Shown: positions 25,201 to 37,600 of the stretch, in pieces
Layout: each line of letters opens with the position of its first letter
Position numbering within the stretch: position 1 is the stretch's first letter
Assembly: GCA_028583415.1 (NCBI GenBank)
Contig: CM053276.1
Span: forward strand, 117,953,002-118,017,001
Length of the DNA stretch: 64,000 nucleotides
Reading direction: 5' to 3'
Source: Protea cynaroides
Taxonomy: Eukaryota > Streptophyta > Magnoliopsida > Proteales > Proteaceae
Notes under the pieces: generated by a model
The model's database searches: none
What the model was told of the DNA's origin: nothing
The model's input: the letters and a program-made list of their open reading frames with translations, nothing else
Translations under genes and position numbers: made by a program

Positions 25201-26898
25201 TGAAAAATCTAGTTTTACTTCCAATGAAGTTGAGAGGAAAGGTTTGGGGTTACAGATAATCATGCCCAACAATTACACAAATACTCTAACCTCTGATAGT
25301 GATGAGAAATTGAGGAAACTTTTATCTGACAGAGAGGGAACTAAGAAGCAGAATCTTAAAATCTTAATTGGCTCTGTTGGATCGAAGAGTAATAAAGTGA
25401 CTTATGTCAAAGGGCTGCTCAGATTCCTGTCTCAACACTCAAACCTGTCAAAGTCAGTGCTATGGACCCCAGCAACTACACGTGTTGCCTCACTCTATGC
25501 TGCCGCAGATGCTTACATTATAAACTCTCAGGTGATAATACCTTCCTAGTTTTCTACCACTTCATGGCATTAATATATTTTCACAGTTAGCCAATTCTAT
25601 CTTATAACATTTCCATGGAAAGCCTTGTTGTTTTCAGATTTGGGCATTCTGTTTTCGTTAGAAGTTCTGTTTCAGATTGGGGCATGTCAACCACACATGG
25701 ACATTGACTAATTTACCTGCAGGCAAGAAAGCTGTTGGTTGTCGGTGGGTGTTTACCAAATTCTTTGCCTGATGGGACTGGGTTTGGTTAACTGATTATG
25801 TCTATCCAAACTGAGATGTAGATTGACTAGGATTAGTTAAACAATGTGTGATGAGAATCCAACTTCAGCAAGGTGGATTGATCATACATATATATGTTAC
25901 TGAATATTATCCTGCACAACAATGTGAACATTGCCAAAGGTTCACATGAGACTTGGTATTTGCATATTGTGGCAGTATAGTATTTTGTTGGACTAATTAA
26001 GCATCCCCTCAGGCCTTCACTAGACCTTAAGTACAACAATAACAACAACAACAAAGCCTTATCCCAGCTAAACGGGATCGGCTACAAGGATTATTGTCCT
26101 CTAATCATACTTGAAACAAGACCTAAGCTATGCTTGTCTTTCTTCACCGCCTCCCTTAGAGTCATCTTAGATCTGCCCCTAGATTTTTTAAATCCTTTAA
26201 TCTGAATCAAATCACTCCTTCGTATAACAGCTTCCATTGAACATAGTCATACCATCTCAAACGACTTTCTCATAGCTTATCATGTATCGGCGCTACTCTC
26301 AAACCAGCTCTAATACGATCGTTCCTTACCTTATCCTTCCTAGTTTTGCCACACATCCATATCAACATCCCCATCTCAACTACACTAAGTTTATCTATAT
26401 GATGCTTCTTAACTACTGAACATTCCACACCATACATCGAGCCGGTCGAATGGTTGTCCTTTAAAATTTTCCTTTAAGTATTAAAGGAATATGTCAATCA
26501 CACAGCACTCTAGACGCACTTCTCCACTTCACTAGACCTTAAGTATAAAGGGAAAAAGATCATCCCCTCACTAGTTTGAAGTTCTACATAAATCACAAAT
26601 TGAAGAAGATTTTATTGAAATGAGAGGAGAAATAAATATAACTCAAGAACTTAAGTAACCAAATTTACAGGACTAAAGAGTACTTCATCTCTGCAAATGA
26701 CTGCAATGCTCCTCAATTATAATTATCAGTGTTTTTGTCAACATTGTTCACTTTTTTACGGCATGCTATTTTTTTAGCAGAAAAATATGGCCTCAGAGGG
26801 GTTTACAGGGATTTCTTGTACTTGGGACCTTATCCGATAACCTAATGTTTTGGTTTGAGATGTACGCTTCAACCTTTGTTGTTGTTGTTGTTGTTGTT

Positions 26899-26931
<33 letters not shown>

Positions 26932-29900
26932 GAATACTAAGGCCTTGGTTATCTTTTTAAGCAATAGAATTCACAGTTTTCTAAGAATTAAAAGTTGCAA
27001 ACACTGTGTAGCTCGATTAAGAAATTCAAGGAAAAGGTGCGTGTTGAATTCAAACTTATCAGATCTTTGAACAAATAATAGTTTTCTATCTTGTGCGATG
27101 AGCAGATTGCCTCATTGAGATCTCATATCAAGGCTGATTCAACCTCAACCCAATAACTCACAAAGGAAGCTGTCATTACTTAATCAAATTATTTTTGTTG
27201 CTTCACGGCCTTCACTCCAAGTTTTTGCTTTAGCCTGACCTTCTGCACCCAAGTTGCATTTTTTTATGATTAGTCGGGGGCTTCTCCACTTTATTAAACA
27301 ATGTATTACTGGATCCACTGGCAATATCCCGCTTTTGCTCACAGGATCAGCTGATTCAAACTGATCTGGAGTGGGTATCTCACAGAAATGATCCAGAACC
27401 TGATACCAATCTTTAAATCTATGCCTCTGAACCAGAACCTTAAGTACCATTGGAACCAAAAATTGGGCCAGCAAAGCATGGTTCAGGCCTTCCACATTGG
27501 CTTCAGTTGGCTAATGCATTCCCCATGCTTCAGGCTGCATTTTCTGTTTTATGCTTTCAAAACCAGCAATAGGATCAGAAATGCCCAAGGAATCTGCTGG
27601 GAAAGATTGCCTCCGTCATTGGATTGAGATATTAAGCCTGGATATCAAGGCGCTTAAGCATAAAAGTTGATTGCATCCATCTAACCAACTGACTATCTCT
27701 AGTAATTCTCCTCCACAATCTCTCTTAACGTTGGAAGATCAAGAAACGGTAAGTGAAATCCCAAACACCCCCATAATGCATCTGATATGAGTCTTGTCAT
27801 ATTCAAATGCTGGGTCCAGCCTTACGTAAAATTCTAGACTAGCATTGGGAAAAATATATTCTCTGGGTCCATTTATTATTTATTCCCACTGTTACCGTAT
27901 CTTCCTTAAGATTCAGTGTCCTCATATACCTGAACAGCATAGGATGGTAAGGCTCTGCACTTATACATCCAAACTTGGTCATCATAAAGCTTCATGCTTG
28001 TATTTGATATTATTAGACATATGTAGACCTCTATTGCCAGCACTCTCTTTCCCTCTACATACAAGTTGCGACATTAAACTTCTACAATTCAAATAGAAAT
28101 GTACCATCTCAATCAGCTGGGATCTCCTTCCCTTAGTCCAAGGGGTTTTATTGAATGCATTTGCTTGAAAATTACTGTGTTCTAGTTTTCTAGATACTTT
28201 CGGCTGTTGGTGGGTTTTTTCCCCCTTTATTAAAATTGCCAAACATGCATGGTACGCAAAAGTGAACAAAAATTTAGATCCTCCATCCTCATGTGAATGT
28301 GGAAGACAAGAAGCATATCTTTTATTTAGCTTTCTGGTCATATATCTACTGCATAATAACACTTTATCAGAAGAAGAAACTCCTATTCTGGATCTTACCT
28401 GTAACTAGAAATTTGTTCTGTAGACAATGATGTGAAAGAACTGGTAAAGATGCATTTGGAGAGCCTAAAGTTAGAACTGCTAGTAACTTTTTTTTTTTTT
28501 TTCTTTCCTGGGGGCTAGGTTATTAAATTAATTATCCTCATGTGGAACAAAGAAAATTGTTTTTAGGTATGATGCCCTCCTCCTTTTTAGTTGATAAATC
28601 AATTTATATTTTGTAGTTTTGTGAAAGAAATGCGGAAATGTTAAATTTTGAAGAAAAGAAATATAATTGATTCTACCAAATATAAATTTTTCGGGCATTT
28701 GTCTCTGTTCCATGACCCTGATTGTCTTCCCAAGATTTACAATGTCTACAATTACTTAAATTTATTAAATAGACATCTAATTACTTTTCAATTGGTTTAC
28801 AGGGGCTAGGAGAAACATTCGGGAGAGTGACTATCGAAGCTATGGCATTTGGCCTTCCGGTACAGTGATCGTATAAACATGTGTCTTTTCTTCTATTGAA
28901 GGAGTTAGCTCATTTTAAACCAATGAATATTGCTGTTAGCTGTCTCGTCTGAACGTTCTATCTTCTCACATGAATACTTTATGCATGAAATCTGCATGCA
29001 TAATCTTTGAATATTGTTAAGAGGATAGAAATCCTTATTCCTCTGCTATGCATAGCCTGATGGCATCAACTCTAGTAACCATTGTTTCAAAATAACCCTT
29101 GTCCATAAAGAAACGATTGCCGTTCCTACTTTCAATTATTGCATCTGGCTGTTTCCTTGATTGCCCATGTATGACAAATTCAGTTAGCCATTTCACATTT
29201 CAACCACCTTAAGTTAGTGAGTCATTGTCATCATCATCTCTTAACTCTCTCTTGTTTGGCCACCAGCTTAATCTTACATGCTGTAGCTCCAATTTTAGGA
29301 TGTCATGGCCACTTGCTGACTTGAAAGTTGTTAACTTGTAATTTTTTAAAATCTTTCAAGTAGTCATCTCATTCTCCTTTGAGTCTAAGGTTTAATACCT
29401 CAGAATCACATAAATGGAACCATACATTATTTACTTTCTTTTATCCATGATCTGTGGATGTTTCTTTTTTAATGTTCTTGTGCAAAATTATTCATGAACA
29501 TTGTGGCAACCAACTTCTGCATGCTAGAACCGTCAAAGGTTGTAAAAAAACTGAATATGCACTCTTATTTAAAAGAATGTCAGAAGCACCAATGGAGAGA
29601 TACTCTGTGGGACTTTAAGCACTTCTTACTGCCTGACTCCCAAGAGATTGCATCACTCATCAAAGTCTAGCCTCACTTCCTTGAATCATGTCCTCCTCGT
29701 CTTCCCTTCCTTCAGATCCTCTGACCTGCAGCAATATGATTCCCATCACTGCCGCTTAAAGAGTTACTATTGTATCAAGGAATCTCTCGAAAAATAAAAA
29801 TACATTCATGCATTTATGTTTTTCCGAACTTTGTTATTTATAAGAAATCTTTCTTCTTTTCTCTGGTTAAAATATTTTGACATATTCCACCAGGTTAGCC

Positions 29901-30649
29901 TTTTTCTTTTCAGTCTAGTTTTCAAACCAGGATAATGGCTTCAGCACCGCAAATCTTTAGCTGCTTAACAGGCATCTACATTAAAACCTGATATTTCACC
30001 GAGTCCTTGTTTGTTTCATTGTTTCATTGTGTCGCATTTTCCATAATATTTTCCCTACTTTTTAAATGCTTTTTTTTTTTGTTGCAATTTACGCTAAACA
30101 ATGAAAAATCCTACTTCACATTATGTCTGGCATGTGATAGAAAAAGGCCTTTGTCGCATCTTCATTTGGTGAGGTCTGGAGCATGTACAGTAAGTTTTTT
30201 TGGTAGAATGTACAGTAAGTTTATACATGATTAATTAAAGATTCAGCTAGTTATGCTAGTAAATGGAGTTCTTCCTCGGTCTTAGATTCATCATTGCATG
30301 GAACCACTAGTGAACATAGTTGACAGTTGTCTAGCAAACCATGTTTTCCTACTAATTAAAAATCAGACCAAGGGCTATAAGTATCAAATCGTCTTGGGTG
30401 CAGGTTCTTGGAACAGATGCTGGAGGGACAAAAGAGATTGCAGATCACAATGTAACGGGTCTTCTCCATCCTGTTGGTCATCCTGGCTCTCAAGTCCTTG
30501 CCCAAAATATTCAATTTTTGCTTGAAAATCCATCAGCAAGGGAACAGATGGGAATTTGCGGAAGGAAGAAGGTGGAGAGGATGTACTTGAAGCACCACAT
30601 GTACAAGAAACTTGCAGAGGTCTTCATCAAGTGCATGAGAATCAAATAA
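22281..30649 (+). CDS. GT4-type glycosyltransferase, type II membrane protein
   Basis: Four exons: 22281-23274, 24624-25531, 28803-28859, 30404-30649. All have GT-AG splices with matching phase, giving 734 aa. What I see: a basic, Ser/Arg-rich N-terminal tail (residues 1-68), one hydrophobic anchor (about 69-86, VLLWLLLITLWAYLGFYV), a Lys/Arg-rich stem, a first GT-B half starting near residue 250 (FVLIFHELSLTGAPLSMMEL), and the family-4 EX7E motif Glu638/Glu646 in GLGETFGRVTIEAMAFGLP, encoded by the 57-bp exon 3. Exon 4 adds VLGTDAGGTKEIADH, the nucleotide-sugar-binding end of GT4 folds. Known: plants have a small group of such GT4-like membrane proteins (Arabidopsis At3g15940/At1g52420 type, from memory); donor and acceptor are not established to my knowledge. 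Inference: a Golgi enzyme. The ATG begins the conserved MEES...RQ.SLR.NGSLKSTLSG tail. Confidence 0.9.
23275..24623 (+). other. Glycosyltransferase intron 1
   Basis: 1349 bp, donor ATCG|GTGAGA and acceptor TTTGTTTCAG|AC. Contains only short frames without motifs. Confidence 0.85.
26034..26526 (-). mobile_element. 5'-truncated RTE-type LINE with 19-bp target duplication
   Basis: On the minus strand the sequence reads KHHIDKLSVVEMGML then WMCGKTRKDKVRNDRIRAGL, the C-terminal end of plant RTE-clade reverse transcriptases, with an in-frame stop soon after. It ends in a (TTG)n tail, seen on the plus strand as caacaataacaacaacaaca. Both sides carry CTTCACTAGACCTTAAGTA (26015-26033 and 26527-26545), a perfect 19-bp target duplication. 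A 5' truncated insertion in intron 2 of the glycosyltransferase gene. Confidence 0.85.
26877..26933. repeat. (TTG)n microsatellite
   Basis: About 18 TTG units with one TTA variant. It could be the tail of another RTE-type insertion, but no RTE sequence is recognisable to its left. Confidence 0.9.
28860..30403 (+). other. Glycosyltransferase intron 3
   Basis: 1544 bp, donor CTTCCG|GTACAG and acceptor TTGGGTGCAG|GTT. No embedded gene or recognisable element. Confidence 0.8.
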
Positions 30650-31676
30650 AAGCTGAAGTTGAGGTCTTTTCTCTTTTCTATGGAAAAAAGAGGCTGATGA
30701 CTGCGAGATACAGTCTTACCTGATCTGATTGGCACACTAGATAAAGAGACAAATGAAGAAAAGAAATGTTTCTTAAATGAATTGAATCTGTTTCATCCTA
30801 TTAGTGAATTAAAAGCCTCAAGTAGAGATACAACCATTTTTCAAATCTCCACCTGCCATGCAAACATCTATGAAAATGGAAGAATGAATAGAAATGTTGC
30901 TTAAATGAATTTAATGTGTCATCCTACGAGTAAATTAGAAACCCTGAGCTTGTAAGAGGTGGGTTTTTTTTTTTTTTTTTTTTAAAGTAGAGTTGCTACC
31001 ATTTTTCAAATCTCCACCAGCCATAACTTGTGCTTTATGCCAAACAAACATCTATGAAAATCTTCTTTTCGGCTGTCAAAAACAACTATGGAAATCTTCC
31101 AACCAGACAAAATGATAATGATTCTGAACTCTGTGAACGTGTTATACAAATGAATACTTACAGGCTTACAGCTTCTTTTTAGCATAGCAGCTGCTACGCT
31201 TCTGACAAACAACCCTTCTCCTGTAGGTATATCCATGCACTGGAGCACGATGGAGACTCCATCCGACCATCGGCAGTATAGTATTATTTGGCAACTGCTC
31301 CATCACTGACAAATACTTGGACTGAATTGAGGGATAGACAGGAGGGAAAACAAAAAAATTAAGATAAAAAAAAAAAAAAAAAAAAAGAGGAAAAGTTTAT
31401 GTACAAAGGATCAGCAACCAAGATTCTACAACTCCCCTCCCCTGCAGTCAGACAAGAGCATCAAAACTGTCCTAATGGTGACTTCCATCCTGCAGTCACC
31501 ATGTTAATACTTGTACTCGAATCAACAGCAGTTGCCATCCATGCAAAATAAAAGCCTGCTACTCAAAGCAAGGTCAATACCAATCTCCATGGATAAGCAC
31601 GGTTAGCTTTTGAACAGCCAAAATGCCTTCAAGTGGCTTACTGAAACCCACGTTATCGCAGATTCATTTGGGACTT
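30650..31676. other. Convergent 3' flanks of two genes
   Basis: The stop of the glycosyltransferase (30649) and the stop of the minus-strand Enhancer-of-polycomb-related gene (31677) face each other across 1027 bp. Contains a diverged direct repeat ('aaatgaattgaatctgtttcatcctattagt' type, about 30774-30805 and 30902-30930) and A/T homopolymers. Both 3' UTRs must lie here. Confidence 0.7.
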
Positions 31677-34600
31677 CTACCCATCTTCTGTGCATTCCTT
31701 TTCAGATTCTTTTATAGCCTCAGCAGTCATAAGGGCAACCACAGCCTTGTGCATCGCAAGATCTGCCCTGTAAAGCAATCTTTGAGCTTTTTCCCGCTTT
31801 AGCTTAGCCATGTTGGATGCATGCTGAGCTGCACCTGATGCATCCCTCAACCTAAACTCATTAAAATCTGAACAACCCAACTGTTCAACTCTCTGCCTCT
31901 GGGAACCTTCTGGTTGGTACTGTCTCTGGCTAGGCCACTCAGGTAAGCCCATATTCCACCGGCAGGCCTGATTTCTCCTGCTTGTCAATCTCTGGTTGTA
32001 TGGCACAGCCACCATTTTTGAATCGTTGGGGAATAAAAATTTTCCAATCTTCTTCGACTTGTTTCTGTTGAGTTTTGGATACTGTGTCCTCTCAGCACCA
32101 TCGCTGCTCATCGACAGATAACCTGTACTAATTGCATCTCGTGGTGATAATACTCTTGTTGATGTCTGAAGCCAAGTGGAAGCATCTGATAATTCATGGT
32201 TATAACCAGTAACTAAAGATCGCTCCTCCCCAAACACATACCGATTTAATTTCCTTCCTGGTACAGTAAAACAAATAAAGACTTTATATGCTGAAAAAAG
32301 GAGGACACCGAATAGCTACTTACCGGAAAATATATATATATATATCACACCAGATAAGAGTATAGAAGTAGTATTGGAGATAGGAAATGGGAGAAGAATT
32401 TACCGAAAACCTGGACACCATCCTGATCTCTTGAGAAAGCATTGCTGTGCCCACCGGCTGCAAACTTCCTCTGTGACCTATGTTTGGGACCCTTGTTAAG
32501 AACTTCCAACCCCCGTGGTCTCAAACAAAAAGCAAACATGGGTGGCTTCTCAACTGTAGCCTTGCCTTTATGAACTGTCAATTCCCACTCTTTCACTTGT
32601 TGCTGGTACCTTTCCCACAAAGAAGGCTGCAGCAAAAGCACAAGGCCGATAAGGTTACATAACAAATCACTTCGGATAGGAAAGGCAGTTAGTATGGGGG
32701 GGGGGGAGATTATGCAAAATTAAGTAAGATAATCGGAATGAATTGATGAACGGATTCTGTTAAGTTGCAAGTAACCATAATCCAAATGAATGAGTTCAAG
32801 ACTTCCCTCTTATAACTACTCACTTCTGAAAACAGACCTACTCCTAAAGGTATTACTACAGCCACAAAAGAATTTCTATCCCACTCTTATTTTATCAATA
32901 AATAAATTCTTTCACTTGTCAAGCAAAAACGACCTCATGATAATTCCTTCAAATTAATATAATGGTCCAAAACAGCTTTTCATTTGCATTGCTTAAGTGT
33001 GAATATAACGGTCTCAGCCACAACAGGAAGTTAAACAGTTTACACCTTCGACACAACAAATACTACTTCGATAATTTTTTTTTTTTGGTAACTTTTAGTT
33101 AAAACCCTATCATTTTAAGATTTTTGGACAAATTTACAAAATTAATTCTTATAAAAAAAAATTATTCTTCCAATGTGAAAGCTTTAATCAACTCATCCTA
33201 TATGAAAAACTAATGTAATGATATGATCCTTTTGCATTTTCGGGAAACATTCAGTTCCACCAGAAATCCCCATGATTTGTCAACATAAATGAAATCTATT
33301 GAAACAAGACAATTTTGGTTTATAAATTGGTCTCCCTAAAGTGAAGTATTAAACATTGAAATCATGTTGGAAAGAAGAAATGAGTTGTCTATAGATCAAT
33401 CTCTGCAAAGATGCATCAGCAACAGCATAATTTGTTATATGCCTCAAGAAAAGTATTAAATGTGTACTCCAATCCCAATCCGGATCTGTACCGTGCAGTA
33501 GATCACTAGATGCAGATATGGGGTCCATGTATATCCCCCGGCTATTTAACTTGATACATGTTTCCTGCTTCTCTAAACTGGCCAGATATACAGCTTTCAG
33601 TATATAGTCTGAATCCAATCTGTGTCCTAGGTTTGTGCTTATGTGCAATGCTTAATAGGATTAGGTCTCTCTCATGTTATTTGTCCAGCATCTGCTTTTT
33701 ACAACTCCACCACAAGCAAGGGAGGGGTGATTCCTCCTCTCTTCTTCAAACTCCCCCTCCCGGGGCAGTATTTGTGCAGCACGTGGTTTTGTAAGGGAAC
33801 TCTTTTTTAACCTGGTTGGGGCTTTGTATTTCTGTTTATTTTATATCTTAGTTTCCATTTTAATTTTTTTGTGTATTGGGGGGTTGGGAGTTGGGGGAGG
33901 GGGTAAGACTTTCAAAACAAATAAGCATTGCAAAGTGGATAAAGGGAGGGGGAAAACAAAAAACTATGACAAAGAATCCTATAATTGAACCCTGTCTCGC
34001 CTTTAGAAATCAAAACCAGTCAAATGGCACTACTATGGAAAGGAACCCCGGTACTTAGAAACAGCCTTCGGAGGACCATCACTGCTTCAAAATATGAACT
34101 GCTGTGCCAAAGAGCCATCTGGTATTGACCAGACATGGTCAAGGCCCTCGGAAAGGTATTATTAGTATTGAAATTCGTTCTTTCCTGATATACATCTGGT
34201 GTGAGGATCAAGCTCTTGAAGACTGATTTCTGGTATATCTCTGCTGTGGAACGCACCTCGCATTCTGTTTTCCTTTTTCTATTATATATCCTTGTTGCCG
34301 ATTGAGCAGTCGGGCAAGAGGGGATAAAACTCCAAGAGTTGAACTCTTTCTCACCTTATTCAGAATTAGAACCAAAAGGCAAAATATGGGGATGTAATGC
34401 AAAAGGGGATCTAATACTTGGAAAATCCTTCAGAGGACTGACACTTTCAAAATATGAGTTGCCAAATTTGCAGGAGAGCCATCTCGTATTCACTAATCAT
34501 GACCAAGGCCTTGTAAAAGATAATTTTTTTCAGTATGGAAGTTCAAATCTTTTCTGGCAATATCTCTGGTGAAGGGATCAGGCTCTTAAGAACAGTTTTC

Positions 34601-37600
34601 CCAACATATATCAGCATGCAGTTAATAAAGAAGCCAGGTGACCAAGGTGGCAGAAAATGGATAGCTATATCTGACACAAATCACACAAACAATGACAATA
34701 GCAGCAGAACCTTATATCCTCTTTTAGGGATTTCTCAGACACTTGGGGAAGAGGGGAAGACTTGATGCCATCAAGTTTTTGTTTGTTTAATTACTGAATG
34801 CTTCAACATCCAACCCTACACATTTTCTGGCCTAACAAAATGAACAAAAGCCAGAGTGATCTGAGAATAGTTGTCAATCTTTTCACATCAAATGCTAAAT
34901 GAATCTGCACAAACTTTTTTTCTTTACCCAATATCCAAATTGACTGAAAAATAAATATTTTCAATATACATTACAAAGGAAAAGTAAAGTCTTCACTGTG
35001 CATCTTTTATTGAAGTGGATAAAGATTTTCTAACTTGAATCAGGTACTCAGAACACATCACAAATTTTATTTGGAAGATGAGAAGACAAAGCAAGTATAA
35101 ATTGAGAAAGGAAATAGCCAATCGCAACACCAAAAGAAAAGTGATCATGAACATCAAACGGGTCAGCAGAAGTTACCTGGAATTGCCGGATCAAAGGCAT
35201 TCCTTTCTTCTGTCTTTTCTGCTGCCAATGTTCATGAATTGCCTTAATTACCTGATTTGGACCTACTCCGACAACAAGCTCCTCCATTTCATCACTGGTG
35301 AAGTCATCTCGCTGTTGAGAATATGCAACTTTCTCAAACATGTCCATTGTCCTCTCAAACATCTCCTCAGAAATTACCAGTGGGTTAAGTCCATCAATAT
35401 CGGAAGAAGCATGATATCTTGACATCCATTGATCATCTTCACTATCCATGTCATAAAGAACACGTGATGGATTCAAGGCCATTTCTACATCATTCTCGAC
35501 CTGTTGAAAATACTTTGGCAAACTGCGAACAAATAGGGTTTGCATGGGATGATCATCACTCTCTTCAATTAAGCGAACACCAGGAATTGGAATATTCTTA
35601 ACAGTAGCAGCTCGAATGTTCTGATTATAACATTCTTCATGCATCTCCCTGAAAAGTGTCCACTGGCTCCTGTTAGGAAATTCTAATATCCAATCTTTTC
35701 CTCCTTTCCACATCATAGCATGCGTATAACGATTTGTGGTTCCAGGCTGCAGAAACTGATGTGCCTTAAATGAATACTTCAGAGCACCAGAAACTTTTAC
35801 CAGGAGTCTCCAGTCCTTATGATCAACAAATTCTAGCCTGATCTGTGCCCCACATTCTCTCCAACCCCTGTCCCCTGCTGTAATCAGGAGATTTGCTTCA
35901 CAAGATAACAACTCTGTTTGCCTCTGAGGAGTTCCAGAACCATCTGTCGTCATCTTTTCATCAACATTCCTGATTCTTTTGTGAGGACGTGCTTTCCGTA
36001 GGTGGCTTCTAGGCTTTGAGCTGAAGTCATAGCCCCTAAATGGCGAGATATGTGAAACCTGAGTCCTCGGTTTTCTAGAACCATTCCCAAAGCCATTGTG
36101 GATAAAATCAGCCCCTTCATCCATCCACATTTTTGACTGGCCAAATGATGACGAACCCACACTATGTCTATTCCGATGCCACACACTTCTGGGTGCAGTA
36201 GGGTTAGGGCTACGGATGGCCAAGTAATTCATGTTCCAGGGTAAATCAAACATAGACTGCTGGCTATTTGGTGTTCCCAAATCACACGACTGACTGTCAC
36301 CTTGACTATGAGGTGGAATCTGAACATTGACAGCATTCAAACAAGAAAATAAACCAGTTTCAGACCTGTCTGGAGAAGAATGATTTTCAGAAAAAGAAGG
36401 CCATGACTTCCCCACAGACTGCTCAGAAACTGAATGTTGGCATGGATGCCCTTTTGGTAGGACAATGACATCAATCTCCTTCCCTGAACCCTGTGGACCT
36501 ACAGAAGCTCCAGTCACAATAAGCTCACTATCAAGGTATTTCTGAGAGGACTTTATCCAATCACCATCATTGCTTATGGAGAGAGCATCAATCTCTTCCT
36601 TAGGTTTAGCGCAAGACAAACACATAGCACCGGCACCATCTCTAAAAGCAACCCCCAAACTATTCTCAAGGGTACCATCTTGGACTCGGTGAGATTCCTC
36701 TACAGAAAGGCAGTCAACATCCATCCCTCTACCACAGTTTTCTGGACCCTCCTCTAGTAAAGACATTGAGTTGTGGTTCTGAAAGCTCATGGAAGCAACA
36801 TTATTATCCATAAGCAGCTTCAGATGCAGGCTAAGAAAGAAAGAAGGTGCCGCAGCAAAAGAAAGAACAAAGGGAGGAAGTTTCCGGTGCTTCTCATTGA
36901 AATTTGAAGATGAACTGTTCGTATCAATATAAACTGATTTGTTGGACACTCCCATAGGCATACTTCCCTGCCGGGATTTCCAGCATAAACCCTGGTTGGG
37001 TAGCCAAGACAACAAATTAATAACAAAAGATAAAAAGTTCAAAATTAAGACAAGGAACAGAATACACATTACAATTGCAAAAAAATGATGATGTTGGAAG
37101 ATTTATTTATTCCTACTTTACTTGTCCCTCCATCTCACAAAGACTGCCATGTTTTAAAACCCCCACATTTTAAGAATATTGTACTTAATGCATTAACCAC
37201 CCACTAAATCAAACCCTTTTCCCAATATGAACTTAATCAGTTTGGCTTACTTAATAAAGGGACAAAACTATTATAAATTATTCTATATAAGGTGTTGATA
37301 ATTAAGGCCATTATGGAAAATTCAAAAAAGAAAATCATATCTTGGTTTTTACAATGGACAAACACTTCGGGACAATAAAAAAACTCAAACAAAACAGTCT
37401 TTGTGGGAATGAGGGAGTAATAAAATAAATTTATATATATGAACTTACAATAGAACAGCAAAAAGCTCAAACTCAAGCAAAGGAATAGAATTAAGGAACA
37501 AAAAAGGTACCCCGTGCATCATGGGCTCCTCAGGAACAAGAGGAACTAACCAATCGCAGCCGCTCTGAAGGACCTTAATATTATCATATGTGCAGTCGGC

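Larger units (their letters stand above)
25532..28802 (+). other. Glycosyltransferase intron 2
   Basis: 3271 bp, donor CTCAG|GTGATA and acceptor TGGTTTACAG|GGG. Holds an RTE-type LINE fragment (26034-26526) and a (TTG)n tract (26877-26933). The rest shows no exon-like sequence. Confidence 0.85.

Noticed and set aside
27184..27627. Open frames on both strands in glycosyltransferase intron 2
   Set aside because: They overlap each other, lack recognisable motifs and lie inside a supported intron.
31677..32237. A separate 186-codon gene on the minus strand
   Set aside because: Its first in-frame Met is internal; the frame joins the upstream EPCR1-like exon through a clean GT-AG splice.
37445..37510. 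Extension of the EPCR1-like second exon to a stop at 37445
   Set aside because: Family similarity stops at the GGG|GTACCT donor and resumes at 36991; the 21 extra residues are intron.
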